From the NCBI GenBank assembly GCA_910574455.1, contig CAJSYZ010000001.1:2463424-2527423 (forward strand): a stretch of 64,000 bases of DNA, written 5' to 3'. A model generated the notes under the pieces. The model was not told the origin of the DNA. It was given only the letters and a program-made list of their open reading frames with translations, and did not search any database. Source of the stretch: Trichaptum fuscoviolaceum (Eukaryota; Basidiomycota; Agaricomycetes; Hymenochaetales; Trichaptaceae). The translations under genes were made by a program, and so were the position numbers. This document shows positions 1 to 10,807 of the stretch, in pieces. The first letter of the stretch is position 1, and each line of letters opens with the position of its first letter.

Positions 1-3000
1 AAGCCTCGGAGGTCCACGCATGCCCGTCTCTAGAACCCTCTTCGCTTTCGTATGCGCTAAGCAGTTCGTCGTAACCTTCATCGTCGCCTTCGTCTGCGGC
101 ACTCTCGGTGTGCCTATGGAAGCTTGTTGTGGAGACCTTCCTAGGGCGAGTCGTCCGTCCATCTCCAGAGATCTTCCGCGTCCTGACCTCCTGGTCCTCT
201 GTCGAGATCTTCCGAGAGCGCCGGGGTGTCCGCCCATCAGTCGGAGAGGTAGATGTCGGGAAAGCAGACGCTTTGGGAGTCGTAGCTAAGTCGATCTCCG
301 CGTCGAAGGATGGAGCGGCAAGGGTGTTTGGGCTCAATGCTCCTTGCTCTGATAAGGGGGATTGCAAGCCCGAATCACGGAGACGCAACGTCGACAGGCG
401 GCTTTGAGGGCCATAGCGTTTCGCGCGTAAGCGCGGCGCGGTTCTATTGGACGGCGAGATTTGAGCAACAGAGGAGTCAGACGTATCTTCGACGCCCTGA
501 GGACTCGTCGGCGATACAGATTTCTTTTGTAACCTCTTGGACTGTGGGGCAGGATCGAGAGGAGGCACCGCAGGCTCGCTAAATTCAGCTGATCCTCTAT
601 TTCGGTCTGGGATCGAGACACGGACGGTCTGTTGACTCAAAAGCATGCTTGTCACCGGTGTTCGAGGAGGAGGGGAAGACGGTAATGTAGAGGGAGAATC
701 TGGGATAGCTACTTGTTCCCAGCCCCGTACTGAACGTGTTTCCTCCTCCGCAGACGTACGACTCCTTACGCTACTATCTCGCGGAGACATTGGTAATCCA
801 ACTCTGGATTGAAAGAGACCTTCACGTTCCGACTGCGATGAAACCGACCCGTTCCTCTCGCTGCGCGTCACCCTGAAGCCAGGCGCCATAGGAGACATGG
901 ACGCCCTATTGAGAGGTACAAGTCGACTAATTGATGTGTCCGAATCCCATCCGCTCGCCATACTCTTCGGTGATACAACAGTTCCCGAATGGATGGAAGA
1001 CATAGAGGATATCGAATCACTGTGCCGGGGAGCCTGAACTCTGGACCTCAATACGTCAGTCCATTGGGGTGTAGGAGTGGTATTTGCAGACCTCGTAACA
1101 TGGTTCTGCGGTGATGGCGTGACAAGCGACTGGGGATTGAGAAGAAGGGGCCGAGGTGCTGACTTCGAAGGCTTAGGTGAAGCTGGATTCAACGAGGATA
1201 GAGACGGAAGGACCGCTAAGCGAGCGAACGATTGTGTCCTGCTGTGCGATACCGGACTCGGCGCCGACTGAGCTGAAGTCACAGATTCTGGGCTTTCTGG
1301 GGCAGCTAGTCCCATAGCTTCCTCATGTGTGAAGAGACGAGAATCCCTAGGAGGCCTGAAAAACGTAGGTCGAGGTGGCGGTGAGTAGACATCTGATCGA
1401 TCTATATTCGGCACGGAACCACGTCTATAGCCTTCAAAAGTTTGTTCGGCCAATCTCTTACCCACAGGAGTACCTGCAGTCGAATCACTCCTTAGTCTGT
1501 CGAAGGATGGGCCGTCGCTCGGTGGTGCGCTTTTGGCACTCCAAACATCCAACGCCTTCGCGGAGATGTTTGTACTGACTTTAGAGAACTTCGCAGCAAC
1601 GTCGCTCTGCCTGAGCTTCGCGGCGTAATTCCAAATACTGCTTGTAGCAGAATTCGGTGGAGATAGGTGAACTGATTTCTCCTTGTCTGGAACAGGAGGT
1701 GGGGCGGGAGAACGCTCACGAGATGGTGAAGGCGATGGCGACAGAGAATCTGGTGACGGAGGGACATCCAAAGCGCTTTGATTAGTTAAGCCCCGCCAGA
1801 CCGTTGACTTTAGACGGGCGGTCCATCCGGAGTCGTTTGAAGCTAAAGAATCTGACCTGTCGTGCCGTACATGGTTTGCCTCGCTTTCCGTCTCATCATC
1901 CTCTGTGTCGTCGTCATCACTTTCAGGCGACACCTCAGTTGAAGATGTCTGATTCGTTAATCCCTTCCACACGGCATCTCTTATCTTGCTTCCAATGCTG
2001 ATGCCTTGGTTTTGTGGCTGCCTCGTAGCCTCTTCCCTCTGAGCAAGAATATCCCCAGCAGATTGAATGATTATTTCAATGCCCCCAACCTGTCGTAAAG
2101 GGTATGACTGGAGTAACGCCATCCCCTCTATGAAAGCATTCCCGAGTTCCCAAGGCTTCAGTGGAGATCGTGAGTCTAATGCGCTATCTTCAACATAAAG
2201 ACCCAAGGACTTCCGCCCAGATTTTCCTAGCCTGACGTATGGAAATAATGATCAGAATGACAATAGAAGGGACAGATAGTAAGTACTGACATAAATAATT
2301 GACTTCGTATCCGAATAAGCATAGCAGTACATATATCCAATAAGTGCTCTAGCTTGGGATTTCCCTGTCTTGACGAGTCCGGCTGCGCAAAGATGGAATC
2401 CCAGGTTACAAGGAGAGAGTGCAGTGGGACTGTGTGTGTTAATAGTGGGGATAGCCATCGACTGCGAAAATAATGAGTTTAAGTCATAGGCATCGTAGTC
2501 CAAATGAATTGGGACGTACATCGAATATTGTGGTAAAGCAGGGTCTAGGCCCTTCAATTTCTGGTCAACAGATAAGTATACCACTTTCTTTGCGAAAAAG
2601 GGAAGATGACGCACGAGATCTTCATAAAGTTCATTATCCACAGTCGAAACTCGTTCACTAAACCGTTTCATCCACACAATCCCGCCGTCTTCCTCATCAA
2701 GTTCAGCAATCTCCTTCACCAGTGTTTCGAACAACCAAAACGCATCGGCTTCAGCATGCGCAACATCTGACGGCTCTGCTTCCTCGTTGAGGACACCATA
2801 CAGTGGAACTAATAGAGAGGCGTTGTTCGGCGACTGGTGTCCCGGATTAAGTGAACTGTGTATATAAAGTATTCGTAACAAGGATGAGGTATGAAGGTGG
2901 TGGGCTGGGATCTTTCTGAATGACTTAGGTGATAGGGATGAGGATGAGGATAGTGATAATGTTCGTTGCGGAGACGGTGCTTGTGCCTGCGCTATTGATT

Positions 3001-4602
3001 GAGGTTGTGTTTGTGTTTGATTGAATTCATTCGTGTCGGGAGAAGTTGGTGGACTGCCGATATCCAGAACAATTGAGGGTGTGCTATGGGTTGAAGTGTT
3101 TCCAATAGATTCTTCTTCCGCATCTTCCAGCGTCATTAACCTTGAATCTAAAGCCGACGCGCAAGCAATCTTTAGCCCCTCTAGAGCTGAGTCATGCAGC
3201 GGGCAGGAACTCGACTGCTCGGGTTCATCTTCCAAACCAGAATAGAGGTGGGCAGGGACGTGTGCCAAAGATTCCGACAATCCGAGCAGGGTTTGGTCAA
3301 AGGAAGACGTAGACGGGATTTGTGCTAAGAGACGGCGGACCAGGTCCTGGACTGGAGTTTAAGCGGTCAACTGATCTTCGGGCAGCTTCGCAACTCACAT
3401 AGTAGCTCTCTCTTTTTGAGCGGGCCTCCGTTTCCCATTGTATTTTTGCCGGCGGAATAAGACTGAAGAGAAGCCTATGACCGAATTAGCCCGCCAGCCT
3501 TTTGATTCTCAAACGGATTAAGAAGACACCACGCACTTCCATATCCTTGGACGTAGCCACGGAGGGCTGTTAGGTATACCTGTGTTTGTGAGTATCTAGT
3601 GATGAGCAATCTTCTTTGATGGACATGCGTTTGCATTAAACATGAGAAGACCGACATACCCGAAGATGCAATCAGCCTAAGCTTCTGCATATCGACAACG
3701 CCCATGATATCCGACGTGTCCAACATTTCAGACAGAACCGCGATCCTATCAACATTGTTAGCTCAGAATAAACAAGTCCCGAGAGTGGGATTATTGGAAT
3801 TGATTGCCACGCACTTCTCCTCTGGCCGCATTTGGGGTAGCCAGTTCACATTAAAGGATCGAGCTATTTTGAGCAAATACGCGTCTAGTTCTGCAGCCGA
3901 TGGATTATAGCGTAATGCGCGTAGGATCTATTAGATGGTAAACAGCATATATCGTGAGCTTATAGGAAGACAGAGGGGGGGGATGGCAGAACGCTTGGTG
4001 CGTACCCTCGGGGAGACATGCCCGTCGGTGTTATGCGTTGCAGATTGTGCAAATTCGGGGCCGAGCCGCTGTGCGAGGAGCTCCCTTACGAGCATTAAGT
4101 CTACGTAGTTTGTCAATTAAGAAAGCGAACATCTATGGGAGATAGAGGATCACCTCTGCTCTCCGTATAGGGCGCCGCATGTATTATGCTTGCAGCAGCC
4201 TCGATGGTAGGTGGTTGCACCTTAAGTGCACTGCAGTAGTGGTTCAGGTGTAAGGATAACCATTGGACGAACAGAAACCTTACCTGCTCTCTAGCTCTGA
4301 GAACCTCTCCAGGATTGCCCCACAGTACATTTCCAAGACTTGAAGAGCATCCCCCATCGCGTCCTCTTTAATGAGGTTTTGCGCCTTCGCGCGGGCAAGT
4401 GAGACATTTCGTTGTCCCAGCAGTGTCGCAATGTCCCTGCTAGTGATATGTGCAATGGAATCCTTCCTGTCTTGAAGTTGTCCAAGGCGCTGTGCAGTGA
4501 GCCGTAGCTGTGCCTGTATTAATGCTGTTTAAAAGAGAACTGCGCAAGGAAGAGTGCGTCCAAGTATACCTTCACCTTGGCTGAATCCCATCCTTCCGAC
4601 AT
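1..4602 (-). CDS. IST1 domain - TBC (Rab-GAP) fusion protein, 3' end beyond window
   Basis: The start codon is at 4602-4600 (MSEGWDSAKVK), followed by an IST1 (DUF292) domain: AQRLGQLQDRKDS, RDIATLLGQ, ALQVLEMYCGAILERF, ASIIHAAP and VRELLAQRLGPEF. IST1 regulates Vps4 and ESCRT-III at endosomes. An intron at 3746-3814 (gtgcgt...CTAAC...gatag) joins PEE in frame to KIAVLSEMLD and then to a TBC domain: GIPNSPPWLRPRIW, RILYIHSSLNPG, HAEADAFWLFE, RWLSPLLTHTVPL and LLDICTAMLIRIR. TBC domains are usually GAPs for Rab GTPases. Further introns lie near 2590, 2500 and 2231-2280. From about 2230 to position 1 one minus frame stays open as a roughly 700-residue Ser/Pro/Arg-rich disordered tail. The region around the second IST1 exon junction (about 4200-4290) is not fully resolved. 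Two separate genes are the alternative, but only about 40 bp would separate them. Confidence 0.8.
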
Positions 4603-5270
4603 ATTACTCAGAGATTGCAGGCTTCTGAGCACACCGCCTCGAGGCAGATAATTTGAATGGGTGCGGCGTAAAGAGGCGTAAGTACTCAAGAAATGAGCTT
4701 CAAGGGGCCGATGCGAGCTAGAAGGAAGTCGGCGGTTAGACGCCTGGATATTTGTGTTGGATCCCTCGGGTCTAGTGAGAAAAATAAAGCACGCGTGATG
4801 ATTGATGGCCGCCCTGGCTCATCAAAAGGCGTCAAAAGACAAGCAACGAGGAAATAAATAGACAGATGGAATAACAGCTTGACGTTCGGAAGGAAAGAAA
4901 AGAAAAAAGAAAGACGGGCGGAAGATGGCTGTTCGGCTCTCTGCACTGTGCTCCCGTTCCGTTTGAAAAACCAACATGTGACAAATGTATTGCCGATCAT
5001 TGCGTATGTCAAATGAAGTAATATTAATGTCACAGAACAACGCTAAAGAGTCCGGAGAAGGTGAAGATTATCATGAGGCATGTCACGCAGAAGGAGTCAC
5101 GCATGCATTTGCCGACGTAAATAAAGACGCCATCTGTTCGTAGACGGGTTCCCACTGTTGGCTTCTTGTTGACAACTTTTTCATCTCCCCTCAACCTCAG
5201 GCGCACCCCCACACTCTTTAAAACCAACCAGCACCGCAAAGGCACGCAAAAACCACGAAAAACCATCAAG
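4603..5270. promoter_or_regulatory. Divergent intergenic region
   Basis: This is the shared upstream region of the IST1-TBC gene (minus) and the Kre9-like gene (plus). It contains a purine-rich run near 4890-4915. The last 60 bases before the plus start are CA/A-rich (aaccaaccagcaccg), typical of a fungal 5' leader. The two ORFs readable here in minus frames show no recognisable protein features. Confidence 0.5.
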
Positions 5271-6180
5271 ATGTTCTTTGCAAAGACAGTCCTTACCCTT
5301 CTCGCTGCCGCCACCTCAGCTTTGGGTACGCGTTTATAGCCCTGGGTCGCCGGAAAATGTAGAATGCTGATGGGCGAAATATGATTTAGCGATCACCATT
5401 ACGGGTCCGTCGCCCTCTGGCTTCTGGTGAGCCCGGTGTTTAGTAGTTTAAGGTACGGTTACTCACTGACGCTCGTACAGGGTCCAAAACACGTCCAACG
5501 TTATTAGCTGGACGTTCAACTCTGGTGACCCCAACCCCATCGAGTGAGTTGCGAGTGGTCTCCTCGCTATTTGCCAAGTACTGATATCTGTAACTCGTTA
5601 GCATCACTGTCTCGAACTCAAACTCGAGCCTGCTTAACGGCAACTTTTCTGTGCGCCTATTTTCCTACGTCATAGTTTTGGACGGCCTTTACTGACCGCT
5701 ACTCGTAACACAGATCGCCCGTTTCGTCGATCTTACAAACGGCACGTTCACAGTGACGAATGTCACCCTGGTCGTCGCCTCTGGTATGTGAGAGTTTTAT
5801 AGTACGAAATCTTGAATTCATGTTTTCCACAAGGCTATGTCGTCAACTTCGTCAACACTTCCGATCCCACTATCGTTTTCGCTAGCTCCCAACCTTTCGA
5901 TGTGAAGGCCCCTGGCAGTAAGCGGAACTGTTTCATTCTATAGGATGTATCTAACTTTATCCGTTGCGCAGCTGCTCCGGCTTCCACATCCGCAGCTCCT
6001 GCATCTACTGCAACGTCGCCGAGTGGTAGTGGTACGGCATCATCCACTGGCACATCTGCAACGTCTTCTAGCACGTCCTCCGCTAGCGCGGCTCTCCGCA
6101 ACATTGGCAATGACTTTAACGCCCTTCCCATCGCAATGACTGGCGCCATGGCTCTCGTCGGCGTACTTATCACGCTCTGA
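5271..6180 (+). CDS. Kre9/Knh1-like GPI-anchored secreted protein
   Basis: The protein begins with a signal peptide (MFFAKTVLTLLAAATSALG). The mature N-terminus reads ITITGPSPSGFWVQNTSNVI and continues SWTFNSGDPNPIDITVSN, the pattern of the Kre9/KNH N-terminal domain (Ser/Thr-rich GPI-anchored family). A Ser/Thr/Ala-rich stalk follows, then a C-terminal hydrophobic segment ending GAMALVGVLITL, which looks like a GPI-addition signal. There are about five short introns, the first directly after the signal peptide (gtacgc...tttag). The role by family is beta-glucan/cell-wall related, but it is unproven for this short type. The product is about 200 residues. Confidence 0.85.
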
Positions 6181-7065
6181 AAACACCTTCAGATTATTAT
6201 CTGGACTGTATATAGGGGATGATGTCGTTGATGTTTGTTGTTTTTTCTATTTCCTCCTCCTCGCTCGGTATTATACTCTCATTGGTTTCTTTGAGACCTT
6301 GTACTGTCTTCCTTGCGATCATTTGCTTTCACAGGACCAGTAGATGTCTTTCGCGAATGGTTTGCATGACTTGTATAGCTGCCATCACTATTCAAAGCAC
6401 GTAGGCCATGCTTTTACTCATCTATTACCAGTTGTTTTCCCCTTTACCGTGTTGTCTTTTGGTTGTTTTATTCACGTCTTAATACCCTGGACAGAACACC
6501 TCAATACCTGTTTCCGAGTTCCTACTGTTGTACTGTACCGTGGCGTGACATATGCATCCTATATACAGAGTGCGGTTTTATTATTACTTGGATAACTTTG
6601 CGTACTAAAAGTCAACGTAATTGAATTTGCTGTGAAGTGTGCGATTTCGGCTCGATGGCGCGACATATAGGTTTCCACTTCGGAATGCAAGTCATTATAT
6701 CTCTGCAAAACGATGAAGATGGCACCAAAGGCTGGGTTAGGTTGACAGCTCGGCTTGTATGAATACCTACGGCGGGTAAAGTTCACCTCAATGGCGGTAT
6801 ATAGGCAGCCGCTTGTTCTATAACACCGCACTCACACTATCCCGTCATCCAACGCCAGTCTATCGCAAGAGAGGTACTTCGTCGTCCCGCCTACCCCACG
6901 CAAATTGAATTCGGAAGCTACTTCTTTTCGGACATCGGGCTATAGTTGAACAACTCGTTCGCGTAGCGGCTGCTTAACGTTCCCAGACCCAGGCCCTAAC
7001 GCAGGCCTGCAGCGGGACAATTCAAATCATTTCGGGATACCTTCAGAAGGATACTGCACAATACT
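6181..7065. promoter_or_regulatory. Intergenic: 3' UTR of Kre9-like gene and upstream region of proton channel
   Basis: The first half is T-rich, as expected of a 3' UTR and terminator. A TATATAG motif lies at about 6799, some 265 bp before the proton-channel start. I see no coding structure on either strand. Confidence 0.4.
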
Positions 7066-7994
7066 ATGTCCATGGAGGAACAACAGCCCTTGCTGCGCCA
7101 TGACCGCCAACCCTCCGCCTCCAACAGGGACATCGAGTCCGGGGCCGGAGGTCACGACGAACGGGGCAATGGTGATATCGATGAGGAGGAGGAAGAGAAA
7201 CAGCTGTCCCGGCGCGAATGGATGGCGGAGAAACTTGAGTCGAGGGCCCTGCATAAAGCTGTAATCACGCTTGTACGTCTCACTCCTGTCAGATGCTTGA
7301 GTTTGGGGAAGCTGATGAGCGGAATTCTCATAAACTGCCTCGCCGAAACGTTTCGCTGTGCAATGCCATGATTTCAATTTGAATGTAGATCGTGATCGAC
7401 GCTTCCTGTGTGCTAGCCGACCTCGTATATACCTTTCTCTCCGACTCTTGTTCCACCCCAACTACCCCGACCTCCTCGTTCGGCGAACCCGAAGCCGAGC
7501 CCGTCTGGCTCACCGTCCTCTCCCACATCTCCCTTGCCATCACCACCATCTTCCTCATCGAAATCCCGCTACACATCTGGGCGTTCGGATGGTCCTTCTA
7601 TATCCCCTTTTCGAAGAAATATGCCATGTCTAGTTTGCATTTCTTCGATGCCCTCGTTATTGTGACGACATTCGTATTAGAGGCAGTGCTCCGCGGTAAG
7701 GAGCAGGAGCTTGTCGGCCTGTTGATCCTTTTCCGTTTATGGAGGCTGGTCAAGCTTGTCGGAGGTTCGTCTCGACTGTAATAACCTTATCAACGTTACA
7801 CTGATATATTTCGTTCAGGAATTGCTGTCGGGGCTGGAGAGGTCAACTTAGAGCTCACACAGCAACTCAGCGAAATCGAGGAGCAGTTGCGAGAAAAGAC
7901 AGAAGTCCTTAACCGCGCGCTAGAGGAGAACACGGAGCTTCGTCGGCGACTTGCAGCTACAGGCGCAGGCATTGACGGCTACGTTCTTTCATGA
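7066..7994 (+). CDS. Voltage-gated proton channel (Hv1-like)
   Basis: This is a four-helix voltage-sensor protein without a separate pore domain. The order is an acidic cytosolic N-terminus (EEEEEKQLSRREWMAEKLES), S1 with the selectivity Asp in VIDASCVLADLV, S2 with Glu in FLIEIPLHIWAFG, S3 with Asp in SLHFFDALVIVTTF, and S4 as LILFRLWRLVKLVGG. A C-terminal coiled coil follows (LSEIEEQLREKTEVLNRALEENTELRRRL), as in dimeric Hv1. Introns run from gtacgt (after ITL) to gtag before IVID, and from gttcgt to ttcag within the GG of S4. The third gating position of S4 is Lys rather than Arg. The protein should conduct protons across the plasma membrane when depolarised. It is about 245 residues. Confidence 0.93.
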
Positions 7995-8387
7995 CATCTT
8001 CCATCATCTGGATTAGACACTTGCTATATGTACCTTGGATTTCTTGCCTCCAGCTTATACCATGTACAATTATACAGTAGTCAGCATTGGTTCTAAGTTA
8101 CTGGATACATTAGGACCTAAAATGACTACACTGATGCAAAAACCAAAGAGAAACGATTTAGTCATACAGACAAAGGGAAATCTACAACCTTAAACCCTCC
8201 ATTCGAATGTCAGAAGAAAGTGATAGCAGTCAGATTGAAACGACCGGCATTTAGAGATATAACGAGCGGATGTGTGGAGCGCGCGGCGCATCACAGGTGG
8301 CGAACGTGATAAGCAGTTAGGATCGTACAAGGCCCGTGAAGGTCGATTGAAGAAGTACATGTAATCGTCAATTTTCATCGCCATATA
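7995..8387. other. Convergent 3' intergenic region
   Basis: This gap lies between the stop codons of the proton channel (plus) and the MARVEL-like gene (minus). It is AT-rich and holds only expected 3' UTR sequence, including tacaattatac and aaccaaagagaaacg. No gene is visible. Confidence 0.4.
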
Positions 8388-10066
8388 TCATCGCCGGCTG
8401 ACTGAGGGTGTCGACCCATTTCGCGACAAGTCAAGCGGAGGTGGCCGAGGACGCGTCCATGTGTTTGTGCTTGATATTGACTCTGACCGCGTACGTGGCC
8501 CGGTGGGTCGTGCCCGCGAAGACGGAAAGGATGAAGGCGGTACGGGTGCAGCTGTTGACACAGGTGCAGCTCTTTGAGGCAATTCGCGAGTCTGCGGCAA
8601 CGGCCTCACCGGCGCTACTGTTGATGCACCATGTTCTCTACTGCGCGAAGAAGTCGATCCTCCAGACCCTGCACGATCAACATTACTACTTGACTTGCTC
8701 GCGGGCTTCTTTCCTGCTGCTTTATCCGACATCTGCAACGCACGGTTTTGAGTGGAATATGAAGTAGAACCCATAGGACGGGGCCAATCGCGTATAGGCG
8801 GAGGTGAAGACCCAGGGCCCGTCCTCGACGGATAATACGTATTGTTTGCGGGTTGATACGTCGGAGCCTGTCGCACGGATGCCTGCACATGCTGCGGGTA
8901 GAGCGAAACGGCCGCGTCCATCTGCGACACTGCAGGAGGAAGAGACGGCAATGGCGCGTCCTCTATTGAACCAGGGTCGGGGAAGTGCTCAATTTCAATA
9001 TTCGAACCTAATCCTGCACGCTGAGCGACGAAAATTGGAGGAGGACGACGTGGCTTCGGAGCTGCAAGGGAAGGTAACTTGGGCTTCGAGAAGCGGGTCG
9101 CTGATAGGACAGGAGAATTGGGAACACTTCCAAGGCATAGTCGGGTTTTGAACCACGGGAAGTCGCGAACGCCTGACTGCCATATGCCAGCGTTTTCCTT
9201 CTGGTGTACGATAGTGAATATGGTGAGCATAAAGAAGTACATAAAAACTATCGGAATGATGATCAGCAACATCGGATGAGGGGTGTGATGGGCAACGCAC
9301 TAAAGCCAGTATTCAGCCACAAGAATACAACAAGTACTTTTGACGAAGTACATGCGAGGTTAACAACACCAGGGACTGCATAAACAAATTTTGGGTAAGG
9401 GCGCTTGCCCAGTGGATGCAACAACTAAAAGCAGAAACGCACTAGTGATGCCACAGAAATTACTGGGCTCAACAACGGAAACAGCAACAGCTCCCGCTAT
9501 TGTAGATGGCAACCACATCAGCAGAGCGTTCCTTGGCCTTATACCCCAGCAAACAGACGTACCAAAGTTCATTATCCAAAACAGTGTTGTCCAAGCGACC
9601 TCAAACCAAACCCGACTCGAAATAGCTCCCTTCCGTAAGACATCGACGAACAGACTGACAACGCGGAAGATCGGTCGTCAGCGCGAATCCCGGGTGCACA
9701 TACCATCGCCGATCAGAGCAACCGACAAGCAAACAACTCACATCGGAAAAATAACCACCAGCCCAGCGGCCCCGAGAAACACAAGGAAAGCGTCAATGTG
9801 CACTGAAAGTAGACGTCGCTTAGCTTGATGTTCAGAGCAGAATATACGTGCTATGATTTACCGATGTTGGAGTGTACGAGATTCTGCGCAAAGCTCAAGT
9901 TCCACGCTGCCACACTGCATATGACTGCGCTGGCGACGACGAAAAAAGCTATAAATACGAGCGATGTGCGTGAGCAAAGGCCTTATTCTAGTCTTACGGA
10001 TTTTCATTAGCAGCTGGATAACTGACCGAAGGTGAACCACCGGTAGAGGAGAAAGAGGGAATACAT
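8388..10066 (-). CDS. Four-TM MARVEL-like membrane protein with long disordered tail
   Basis: Splicing by eye from ATG 10066 gives TM1 (MYSLFLLYRWFTFAFFVV), then WNLSFAQNLVH, TM2 (FLVFLGAAGLVVIF), TM3 (VWFEVAWTTLFWIMNFAG with a following AVSVVEPSNFC loop) and TM4 (VLVVFLWLNTGFIFMYFF). This fits the MARVEL/membrane-associating fold of fungal four-helix proteins. The remaining ~260 residues are cytosolic and rich in Pro, Ser and Arg (RDWPRPMGS, PLPQTRELPQ), with possible SH3-binding PxxP stretches. About five introns of 52-88 nt are used, including gtcagt...tatag after exon 1. The role is unknown; MARVEL proteins act in membrane apposition and trafficking. Confidence 0.75.
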
Positions 10067-10807
10067 GCGTCGTAAGATGGGCGGGAGAGACGGAAAGAAG
10101 GCGAGAGGGATGGTGGAGGTGTAAGGGAGAGACGGGAGTAGAAAAAGGGAGTAGAACCGGTCTACGGTGGAGATAGAAGTGATGGAGGCAGCTGGGAGAC
10201 GGGCGAGGCGGCACGCTGACACGGGAACGAATGCTGAGAGTAGTTCCATTTCGGGAAACCACCGCTCCAAACACCCGCAAACAAACCCTTAGTGCATTGT
10301 CCTCCCGGGCCAGGCTCGCCACCACCGCCTCTTCTTCTTTGTTTCGTCAATTTCAGAATCACAAATTAAAGTACAACTTCCGCTATATTACTTAGGTATA
10401 ATCATCGAGTCCCTTTGAAGTGAACAAAAATTTTCTACAGTATAATGAAATTCTTGCTATGCGATATCGATAAATATGAAGGAGAAAAGGAATACAGAAG
10501 AAACAGTGGGGAGAAAAAATAGAACACCGAGAACACGCCGCCCATCACAGACCAATGCATCGAAGATGCCGCAAGGGAGTCCTAAGGAATCGCCAGCCCC
10601 ACTTCTCGCCGAGTAAGAACCAGCCAGACCCACGCACATGCACAGCTGTTGAATGGGATGGGAGAAGACAGAGCACGGGTACGATAGCGTATGCCATCAA
10701 TCACATCCTGCGAATAGCCATCGCCTGCAGATCATCCAGCTTCCGCGTGCGTCTATGTAGTGAATCCGGCGTAAGTAACCAATGCGGCAGCTATGGGCAT
10801 TGATCCC
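10067..10807. promoter_or_regulatory. Intergenic: upstream of MARVEL-like gene, 3' of PP4 subunit
   Basis: This is a 740-bp spacer between two minus-strand genes. It has a purine-rich tract on the plus strand (10080-10200), which reads as a pyrimidine-rich leader on the minus strand next to the MARVEL-like start. I see no other coding signal. Confidence 0.4.
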
